Origin: Planctomycetaceae bacterium
GTDB lineage: Bacteria; Planctomycetota; Planctomycetia; Pirellulales; Thermoguttaceae
Assembly: GCA_031274045.1 (NCBI GenBank)
Contig: JAISQS010000419.1
Span: 1-7,678, forward strand
Length of the DNA: 7,678 nt
Direction: 5' to 3'
The notes beneath the pieces are model-generated. The model worked only from the letters and a program-made list of their open reading frames with translations. It had not been told where the DNA came from and made no database searches. Position 1 is the stretch's first letter. Each line of letters starts with the position of its first letter. Below, piece by piece: positions 1 to 5,997 of the stretch. Position numbers and translations under genes: made by a program.

Positions 1-40
1 AAGAATGTTTTTTAATTTTTTGTATTCGTTGTATTTGTTT

Positions 41-72
41 TTGAGTTTGTTTACTGATTTGTGGAGTATAAT
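41..72 (+). promoter_or_regulatory. Candidate sigma70-type promoter upstream of the 435-aa gene
   Basis: A perfect TATAAT sits at 67-72, 81 bases before the ATG at 154. The possible -35 boxes are poor: TTGAGT at 41-46 leaves a 20-base spacer, and TTGTTT at 47-52 leaves only 14. The leader that follows is T-rich, with T-tracts just before the start codon. In DNA this AT-rich a chance TATAAT is not rare, so this is only a candidate. The stretch 1-153 holds no other recognisable element and no gene. Confidence 0.25.
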
Positions 73-153
73 GAGTCCGATAGCTTGTCCTATTAGGTGA
101 TTAGATGCGTAGGTGTTACTTTTATTACATTCAAAATTTTTTGATTTTTTTGT

Positions 154-1461
154 ATGTCTTCTATTTCATTTTCCGGTAATTATGTTTCGTCGAGTTATTA
201 CGCCGCTGCCAAAAAACAGAGTGTTGCGACAGCTGAAACGACAAGTAACAACAATAATCTTAAAACGGCATCGTCGGCGGGTGATGTGTTGACGATTTCA
301 GAAGAGGCTCTTGATATGCTAAACCGAAACGGCGAAGTGTTGACGGTTTCGGCAGACGAATTTGATACAGAGGGAGAAGCAATAAGTCTTGAAAAACTTG
401 AACCAAAACAAGAAAATCAGAGATTCTACGCCCCTCAGACATTGTGGGAACAAATCAAAAGTCATTCTAACCATTTAAGTTTAGAACACTGGGCTTATGG
501 TATTTCAAGCGATGACAAAAACATCGACGAAACATCCCTCTCTAACTTGAAATATTCCAAATATCAGAGCTACTTAGAAAACGCCGATGAAACATTTGCC
601 GAATTGCTAAAGAGAAACAATATTAAACTTGATGAAAATGAACATATCGAACTGACAATAGACGCTGACGGAAATATCACGATTGGCGGAAATATCAGTA
701 AAGAAAAAGCCGGAAATATTCAAAGCATTCTAAATGGAGACAAATCGTTAGGGAATGATTTATTGTCGGCACATAGTTGCAGAAAATCTACTTTAAATGG
801 CGACAGACGGCTTCTCGTGAATGTAATTCTATTACGTGAATATGGCGTTTCTCTTTCAGATTTTGAAATAAATGTAAACGACAGACAATTAAATATCAAA
901 AATGGGAACACTGCGTTGCTGGAATCATTATGCGAGAACGAAGCGTTCCTGGCAATGAATATATCCTCCCTTTTACACGCTCAAGAGGATAATCCTGACT
1001 CCGCATCATTGCCAAGTGTAACGTTTTCGTTTCAGAACGGCTTGTTTGTAGAGAAGGGTGCGAATGATGCAACGACATTAAATTCGTTTGCTTCCAAAGT
1101 AATGGAGCCGTGGGAAATAGTTGGCGGGAAGATTGACTACTCTATGACATTCGACGATAACGGCAGAATAACAAACATAAAGGAGACAAGTGCAAATGCA
1201 AAATCAGGTAGTCTTGATTTTGCTTTGTCTTATAACAAGGCATCGTTTGACAAAAGTACGTGGGATGCAAACGGTATGTATTTTAACTCAGAAGTACTAC
1301 GACAATATGTGTTCGACAGGAAACGTTTAATAAAATACGAAACCGGAAAAGAAGCGGATGTTGATACGTTTACCGTCGGCAAAAACAAAAATGGTAATTT
1401 CGCAACCGCCATAAATTCCAACGCCTCATACAACATCGCAAAAAGCCAAAGCACAACATAA
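154..1461 (+). CDS. Uncharacterised 435-aa protein with repeated strand-turn-strand pattern
   Basis: I do not recognise this family. The ATG at 154 is the first start after an in-frame TGA at 142-144, so the start is well bounded, but no Shine-Dalgarno precedes it; the leader is nearly pure T. There is no signal peptide or membrane segment. The N-terminal ~45 residues are Ser/Ala/Asn-rich and look flexible. Next comes GDVLTISEEALDML (residues 43-56), resembling the short D-x-V-x-hS-x-E-A stretch of FlgM-like and other flagellum-related proteins; this is a weak likeness only. Residues 165-207 show a hydrophobic strand, a DADGN turn, a second strand and a helix. Similar strand-turn-strand units appear to recur near 236-277, 288-319 and 327-342. 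The fold is probably alpha/beta and soluble, rich in Asn, Ser and Asp. The next gene begins 432 bases downstream on the same strand, so an operon is not evident. It is very likely a real gene given its length and normal composition; its function is unknown. Confidence 0.8.
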   Translation: MSSISFSGNYVSSSYYAAAKKQSVATAETTSNNNNLKTASSAGDVLTISEEALDMLNRNGEVLTVSADEFDTEGEAISLEKLEPKQENQRFYAPQTLWEQIKSHSNHLSLEHWAYGISSDDKNIDETSLSNLKYSKYQSYLENADETFAELLKRNNIKLDENEHIELTIDADGNITIGGNISKEKAGNIQSILNGDKSLGNDLLSAHSCRKSTLNGDRRLLVNVILLREYGVSLSDFEINVNDRQLNIKNGNTALLESLCENEAFLAMNISSLLHAQEDNPDSASLPSVTFSFQNGLFVEKGANDATTLNSFASKVMEPWEIVGGKIDYSMTFDDNGRITNIKETSANAKSGSLDFALSYNKASFDKSTWDANGMYFNSEVLRQYVFDRKRLIKYETGKEADVDTFTVGKNKNGNFATAINSNASYNIAKSQSTT

Positions 1462-1499
1462 AAAATCGGATTTTGTGGAGACCTCACGTTGTGGCTTTT
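1441..1499 (+). terminator. Possible weak terminator overlapping the end of the 435-aa gene
   Basis: CACAAC at 1452-1457 can pair with GTTGTG at 1488-1493, and AAAAGC at 1441-1446 with GCTTTT at 1494-1499, leaving a six-base bulge on the left arm and a 30-base loop. A four-T run closes the right arm. The long loop, the bulge and the overlap with the stop codon (1459-1461) make this a poor intrinsic terminator; no better one is visible nearby. Confidence 0.22.
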
Positions 1500-1582
1500 G
1501 TCAATACACCGCATCAATACTCTTAAAAAGGGTAACATAAATCGGAGCTTTCCTTTCAAATGTAGACCTCACAAAAATCCGA
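1466..1582. repeat. 117-base segment bounded by 12/13-bp inverted repeats
   Basis: TCGGATTTTGTG at 1466-1477 is the reverse complement of CACAAAAATCCGA at 1570-1582 apart from one extra A. Just inside each arm the nonamer AGACCTCAC occurs in direct orientation (1479-1487 and 1564-1572). The arrangement resembles a tiny element with terminal inverted repeats, but there is no clear target-site duplication and no coding content. It could equally be a long-range hairpin or chance in AT-rich DNA. Confidence 0.35.
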
Positions 1583-1800
1583 AATAATCAGAGCAATTCT
1601 TATTTTTCCTTATTCTTCTTTGTACTCTCATCTTTGTGTCCTCTTATGGTTTTTTCTTTCGTATTCTATAAAAAAATATTCTTCCCTTCCTTTCCTGTAA
1701 ATTCTTCCGCGAATTCTTCCTTAAATTTTGGATAAAGTCTATTTGAGATATAACCGATAAAACCGACATACGCGCTATTGTCGGCAATATTTGAACTCGT

Positions 1801-1846
1801 TTTTTTGATGACTTGGCGAGCTGTTTTTTGTTGACTTTGCGAGCTG
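1801..1846. repeat. Two-copy 23-bp tandem repeat upstream of the TPR protein gene
   Basis: Two directly adjacent 23-bp units (1801-1823 and 1824-1846) agree at 21 of 23 positions. Each begins with six T's and ends in GCGAGCTG; they differ at unit position 8 (A/T) and position 15 (G/T). The second copy contains TTGACT. The array ends 47 bases before the ATG at 1894, where a regulator-binding direct repeat could sit, but slippage duplication explains it just as well. Confidence 0.7.
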
Positions 1847-1893
1847 GAATTTAGGTTGTTTCCAAAATATGTACGCGTTGCGTATTACGAGAA

Positions 1894-4800
1894 ATGTTAT
1901 ACTCAAATCGAATTTTGCGTTTATTTTATTTTAATCTTTTCCTTATTGGGATGATTATGATGTTTGTGTATGCGCAAAATATCACTGCCGACGTAAACGC
2001 GAACAACAACCAAAACGCCGAATCCGAAAAACTATTCGTCAACGCCGCAAACGCCGAACGAAACAACGACATAAAAAACGCAACAAAATTATACGAAGAA
2101 GCTTTGAAATCAACTAAAAGTCAATCATTGCGATTTATGATTTTGCATCGTTTAGCTGTCTTGAACGCGAAGGAAAAGAATTATCTTGAAAGTGAAAAAT
2201 ATTTCCGGCTCGCTTTGAAAGACAGCAACGCGAATCCTGCTTTTTTGTGTGATTTTGCCAAATTGTATATTGACCGTAATCAATTGAGCGATGCCGAAAC
2301 GATTCTCAAAAACGCGATTCTGATTGCACCGAAAGACAGACGCTCGCTCTACAATCTCGGTCAAGTTATCGCACAACAAAAGGACAGACAGATCGAAGGA
2401 TTGAGGTATTTAAAACTTGCGCTAGGTGAAAAAAACGCGTACAAGGAACTTGCGAAAATCTACAGAAAACTTGGCAGCCAAAACCAAGCTGACTTCGCCG
2501 AACAACAAGCCATTCTCGCAAAAGATGATTCGCAAAACCACACCACAAACGAACCCGCAAACACTTCGCCCGCATTGATCGAAAAAATAAAACAAGAACT
2601 TATGTTGCTTGAAGCCAAAGAATTAAAAACCGTACAAGATAAAATCATAAACGATGAAGAACTCAATCTCCTGACAAATCCGCCGATTCCAAAACCGACC
2701 GAAACAACATCTTTGCCCAAAACGAATCTCACTCTTACACAAAATCTACCAAACACAACAGCCTTACCAACATCACCGCAAACACCACCACCGCATACAC
2801 CATCGCCGTCACCGCAAACGACAACTCACGCCTTGCCAAAAATCGCTGACAATATAACTTCCACCGCTCCAATCACAATCATCCCAACGCCATCAAACGA
2901 ACCAATACCTTTTTCATTTCCAACACCAACTCCTTTCCCGAATCCAACTCCGAATCCAACTCCGACATTAACGCCAGTACCGGCAAACTTGCCATCGCCA
3001 ACTCCGCCAATAATTGAAAAAAATAATGGCAACGAAAATAATTTGAGATTATTGAAACGTGTACCGGAAGTGTCGTTCAATTTGACAACGGAAAATCATG
3101 CAGACGACGCGGCGGACAAAAGCAGTATAAATTTTCCCAATAAGAATGTCGTTGTTTTGCCCAAAGAGACCGGGAGGAATGTGGATGATTCGCGGCGTGA
3201 AGCGGCGGCGGAGATAAGGTTAGTGCCGTATAAAGAGTCGTCTGGAACATGGACGGACAGGCGTGTGGATTCAAACGTGATCAGTTTGACAATGCCCAAT
3301 GACGAAACAGTTTCTAACATCAGTCTCTCTGTCATACCAAATAATCCAAACATAAAAAATACTCCTAAAACGGTCAATGAAAATTTTGTCAATGAACGTT
3401 GGAACGCGAGAATGTACGAGCGGGATTTGAACAACAATAATTCAACCGGCAGAAATATCCCGCGAAACAACAGACCCGAATCAAGAAACGATGCCGCAAA
3501 AAAACCAAATAATAACCCCCCAATAACAAACCCGCACGAAACGAATCCAAACAAACAAAACACAAGCCAAAGACGAACAAATTCCACTGATCGAAATATC
3601 AACGAAAATCAAAATCGTTATTATCGAGCAGCTAATTTGCCGCGATTGGAGTTTGTTGATTCGCAAAATACGGTGCGACCAAAGAATGATTCTGAACCTT
3701 ATTTAGAGTTTCGTTTGGTATCAAATTACTTGCCGCCGCAGGAAAAACACACAACACATTCATCCGCCGCAAAAACGACACAACCACAAAATACCACAAA
3801 CAAAACAATAGACGCAACATTCTCACTGCAACAAGTTGATCAACACACAAAAGGATTTGAACCGGTAAAAAATTTACACGCCAACGATGATATTCACAAC
3901 AACAATATTGTCAACGAAAATTTGCGCAACGAAAACTTGATAGCAAATAATTTTCCAAAAGAATATTTTCCAAAAAAGCAATTACTCAAAAAAAATTCGT
4001 CTGACAAAAATAACGGTTTAGATAGTTTGTCGGATCGCGGTTTGTTGCCTGAACAATCGTTCCAGCTTGACGCGAAAAAAACGGAAGTCCGCAGTTTGGA
4101 ATTGACAAATGTGTTGCGTGATAACGTTGCGCAAAATAACACCGTACAAAAATCTGCGCCCGAAACAAAATTGCAAATTGTACTTCTGGAAGACAAAAAT
4201 TTATTGCAAAACAGTTTATTGATCGGCAATAACCAGATGATTGCGAATGAGGTTGTCGAGCATGATGTGCCGCAAATTGATGAGTTCGCGAGTAATCAAA
4301 TTGACGATCCGCAGTCCGAACAAAAACCAAAACAAGTTCAATCGCCCATCGCGGCGAAGGTCACGGAACAGAGTGAGAATAACGATCCGAGTCAAAGTCA
4401 AATTGCAAGACAAAATATTGAGCCGGTTGATGAAGTGAAAGCGGAGTTGAAAACTGAAACAGATTTATCGCGTGAAAGTGAAAGTGAAAGTGTGAGTGTG
4501 AGTGAAAGCGCGAATACGAGCAACGCGGCTAATTTGCAAAAAGATGTGACGCAAATTTTGGACAAAGAAATCACGCCGCACAGTTTGTCGGTAATCGAAT
4601 TGCCGATAACGCGAGAGCAATCTAACACAACAAAAATAATACCGACAATAGACAATATTGATGAGAAAGAAATAAACGTTGCGCAAATTGTGGACGATAT
4701 TATTGCGATAAAAATTGATCCTGAAATCAATCGGAATGAGACCAAAATTGCAGAAGATAAAACAGAAAATAAATCCGAAAATAATTCAGACGATAGGAAT

Positions 4801-5754
4801 CCGCCAATCGTTTATGAGAATATTGTTACTGAAAAATTGGCGTTCGTTTCGCCTGCGTTTGAAAAAATTGAGATAGGAATTTTTGAGCAAGATAATAAAG
4901 ATAATAAAAATGATACCGACAAAGCATACGAAAATTTTGAAATAAAAAATAATACTATTAGTGTTGATCAAAGTGATCTGTTCGTTTCAAAAAACGTTGA
5001 AAATAAAGTGTCAAACAGCGATTTAAGAGTTGAAAGCGAGCATGAGACCGAGATTGTTATAATGACACCGGTAGTGACACCGGCGATTGAAGATTCACCA
5101 ACGTCAAACGCAAATAACACATCTAAACAACATCTTTCGTGGGGTGATCCGATGATTGCGGCGCGGATAAAAGTAAAAGATAACGAGTCGGAAGTTGAGG
5201 CGGTGAAGGATAAGGAAGTTAGCGGTCAAGGAGATATTGTTGCGCAAAATACGAGAGATGTTGTCGGGCAAGGAGAGGTAGTCGGACAAAAAGAGGTAGT
5301 TAAGGCGGAGGCGGAAGAATCGGCGGGGGTTGAGATTATTGCCCCGAAGCGGTTGCCGAATTATCCGCCGACTGCGCCGCACGTAATGCCGCCGGTGATC
5401 AACAAAGAGCCGGTTAATAATAACAACTCATCAAATATAATAAACAAAAAGCCCGACAAAAAACCAGAGACTGTCGCAATGAAAATCGACAACGATAGAG
5501 ATATTACAAGCGGTAGAGATACTAAAATTGATCTTGGTCGCAACGTGAAAGATGATTCGGACGCGAATACGGATTCAGGTTTTGCAACAACAAAACGCGG
5601 CAAAATATCACGTGAAGAGTGGGAAAATTATTCAGAAATACCGACAGAAAAAGTTTTGCAAGAAACAATCAACAACTATCACGACGACGATGCACCCGGA
5701 TTTTCCAGCACAAGAAGCTACCGACAAAATAATCCAAAACCGATAAAACGCTAA
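1894..5754 (+). CDS. Large secreted TPR protein with Pro/Thr linker and long Asn-rich disordered tail
   Basis: This 1286-residue protein opens with a clear signal peptide: Arg at positions 6 and 9, a hydrophobic core at about 10-25, and a V-Y-A site suggesting cleavage after Ala27. Residues 43-210 form about five TPR-like helical pairs (near 43-76, 79-112, 114-147, 148-181 and 182-210), with the usual small and aromatic positions such as NATKLYEEAL, SEKYFRLAL and AKIYRKLG. TPRs bind other proteins or peptides. Residues 263-372 are Pro/Thr-rich with PTP repeats, typical of an extended linker. The remaining ~900 residues are rich in Asn, Lys, Glu, Asp and Ser and look disordered; short hydrophobic islands recur (EIRLVPY near 440, LEFRLVSN near 604). 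The C-terminal ~50 residues (SREEWENYSEI onward) look more ordered. The ATG at 1894 is the only possible start after the in-frame TAG at 1852-1854; GAGAA directly abuts it, too close for a normal Shine-Dalgarno. Export, to periplasm or surface, is inferred. The partner and role are unknown, and no enzyme domain is visible. Confidence 0.85.
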   Translation: MLYSNRILRLFYFNLFLIGMIMMFVYAQNITADVNANNNQNAESEKLFVNAANAERNNDIKNATKLYEEALKSTKSQSLRFMILHRLAVLNAKEKNYLESEKYFRLALKDSNANPAFLCDFAKLYIDRNQLSDAETILKNAILIAPKDRRSLYNLGQVIAQQKDRQIEGLRYLKLALGEKNAYKELAKIYRKLGSQNQADFAEQQAILAKDDSQNHTTNEPANTSPALIEKIKQELMLLEAKELKTVQDKIINDEELNLLTNPPIPKPTETTSLPKTNLTLTQNLPNTTALPTSPQTPPPHTPSPSPQTTTHALPKIADNITSTAPITIIPTPSNEPIPFSFPTPTPFPNPTPNPTPTLTPVPANLPSPTPPIIEKNNGNENNLRLLKRVPEVSFNLTTENHADDAADKSSINFPNKNVVVLPKETGRNVDDSRREAAAEIRLVPYKESSGTWTDRRVDSNVISLTMPNDETVSNISLSVIPNNPNIKNTPKTVNENFVNERWNARMYERDLNNNNSTGRNIPRNNRPESRNDAAKKPNNNPPITNPHETNPNKQNTSQRRTNSTDRNINENQNRYYRAANLPRLEFVDSQNTVRPKNDSEPYLEFRLVSNYLPPQEKHTTHSSAAKTTQPQNTTNKTIDATFSLQQVDQHTKGFEPVKNLHANDDIHNNNIVNENLRNENLIANNFPKEYFPKKQLLKKNSSDKNNGLDSLSDRGLLPEQSFQLDAKKTEVRSLELTNVLRDNVAQNNTVQKSAPETKLQIVLLEDKNLLQNSLLIGNNQMIANEVVEHDVPQIDEFASNQIDDPQSEQKPKQVQSPIAAKVTEQSENNDPSQSQIARQNIEPVDEVKAELKTETDLSRESESESVSVSESANTSNAANLQKDVTQILDKEITPHSLSVIELPITREQSNTTKIIPTIDNIDEKEINVAQIVDDIIAIKIDPEINRNETKIAEDKTENKSENNSDDRNPPIVYENIVTEKLAFVSPAFEKIEIGIFEQDNKDNKNDTDKAYENFEIKNNTISVDQSDLFVSKNVENKVSNSDLRVESEHETEIVIMTPVVTPAIEDSPTSNANNTSKQHLSWGDPMIAARIKVKDNESEVEAVKDKEVSGQGDIVAQNTRDVVGQGEVVGQKEVVKAEAEESAGVEIIAPKRLPNYPPTAPHVMPPVINKEPVNNNNSSNIINKKPDKKPETVAMKIDNDRDITSGRDTKIDLGRNVKDDSDANTDSGFATTKRGKISREEWENYSEIPTEKVLQETINNYHDDDAPGFSSTRSYRQNNPKPIKR
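2941..2964 (+). repeat. 12-bp tandem repeat encoding the NPTP units of the Pro/Thr linker
   Basis: AATCCAACTCCG occurs twice in a row (2941-2952 and 2953-2964), giving NPTPNPTP at residues 350-357 of the TPR protein. The flanking codons continue the PTP theme in less exact copies. This looks like linker growth by slippage. Confidence 0.7.
4472..4507 (+). repeat. Hexanucleotide repeat encoding a Ser-Glu/Ser-Val run
   Basis: Six consecutive 6-bp units, GTGAAA three times, GTGTGA twice and GTGAAA once, encode the alternating ESESESVSVSE run near residues 861-871 of the TPR protein. The unit is a multiple of three, so copy-number change would alter length without breaking the frame. Confidence 0.75.
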
Positions 5755-5767
5755 ACATCAATCTTGT

Positions 5768-5783
5768 AGCGACGACGCTTTTT
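5768..5783 (+). terminator. Short hairpin plus T-run after the TPR protein gene
   Basis: AGCG (5768-5771) and CGCT (5776-5779) form a 4-bp stem with loop ACGA, followed by a five-T run that overlaps the last stem base. It starts 14 bases after the TAA at 5752-5754. Placement and T-run fit an intrinsic terminator, but the stem is short. A competing pairing, CGCTA at 5749-5753 with TAGCG at 5767-5771, would use the same bases. Confidence 0.35.
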
Positions 5784-5785
5784 GA

Positions 5786-5931
5786 GAATACAAAACAAAT
5801 GAAATAAACGAAAGTGATTTTTAAAATGTGTTTATTAGTGTTTATTAAAATTCCGCGTATTTTGTATTTTCGAGTCCTTCGCGTTAAAAACAATTTTTAG
5901 AAATTACGTTTCGTGTATTTCGTATTCTTCG
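5786..5931. repeat. Degenerate intergenic repeats (GAATAC/GAAATACACGAAA-like) and a 10-bp tandem repeat
   Basis: Three stretches resemble each other. One runs from GAATAC at 5786 to ACGAAAG at 5814 in plus orientation. The other two run the opposite way, at 5854-5883 (CGCGTATTTTGTATTTTCG...) and 5906-5931 (ACGTTTCGTGTATTTCGTAT...). Between them GTGTTTATTA is repeated in tandem (5828-5837 and 5838-5847). The matches are by eye and imperfect. They recall the ACGAAA/ACACGAAA-type short repeats found between genes in some bacterial genomes, but I cannot confirm a family. Confidence 0.3.
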
Positions 5932-5965
5932 CCCGATTCGCACTCTCAAAAATGATGTGTGATAT

Positions 5966-5986
5966 AACGCGGCATTCCGCCGCGTT
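5966..5986 (-). terminator. Strong hairpin just after the cas12b stop codon
   Basis: AACGCGGC (5966-5973) and GCCGCGTT (5979-5986) are perfect reverse complements around a 5-base loop, giving a GC-rich 8-bp stem in otherwise AT-rich DNA. Read on the minus strand, it begins 11 bases after the cas12b TAA (5998-6000) and is followed by ATAT, then a T-run about 15 bases later. This fits the end of the cas12b transcript, although the T-run is not immediately adjacent. It lies between convergent genes and may also help stop plus-strand readthrough. Confidence 0.55.
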
Positions 5987-5997
5987 TCTGTCATCGT

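Larger units (their letters stand above)
1462..1893. other. 432-base intergenic region without a gene
   Basis: No open frame here looks coding. The region holds an imperfect inverted-repeat pair (1466-1477 and 1570-1582), a pyrimidine-rich stretch from about 1595 to 1720 in which ATTCTTCC recurs at 1678, 1701 and 1713, and a 23-bp direct tandem repeat at 1801-1846. A TATAAC at 1749-1754 and a TTGACT at 1831-1836 could be promoter parts for the following gene, but neither has a good partner box at normal spacing. No tRNA, riboswitch or CRISPR repeat was recognised. Confidence 0.5.

Noticed and set aside
1831..1859. TTGACT as a -35 box for the TPR protein gene
   Set aside because: No -10-like hexamer lies 16-18 bases downstream; the best, TAGGTT at 1852-1857, is poor and at 15 bases. 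The TTGACT is part of the tandem repeat.
1462..1893. CRISPR array in the intergenic region
   Set aside because: The repeats present are adjacent or unevenly spaced and short; there are no regularly spaced 25-40 bp repeats with unique spacers.
3096..3602. 168-codon minus-strand open frame inside the TPR protein gene
   Set aside because: It is the antisense of an Asn/Lys-rich coding region, which naturally lacks stops and gives Phe/Leu/Val-rich nonsense; no motif or start signal supports it.
5866..5883. TTCGAGTCC, resembling a tRNA T-loop
   Set aside because: The flanking bases do not form the 5-bp T stem, and no acceptor, D or anticodon arms can be placed around it.
5755..5997. tracrRNA for the Cas12b system
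   Set aside because: No CRISPR repeat is visible in the window to test for an anti-repeat, so a tracrRNA cannot be supported here.
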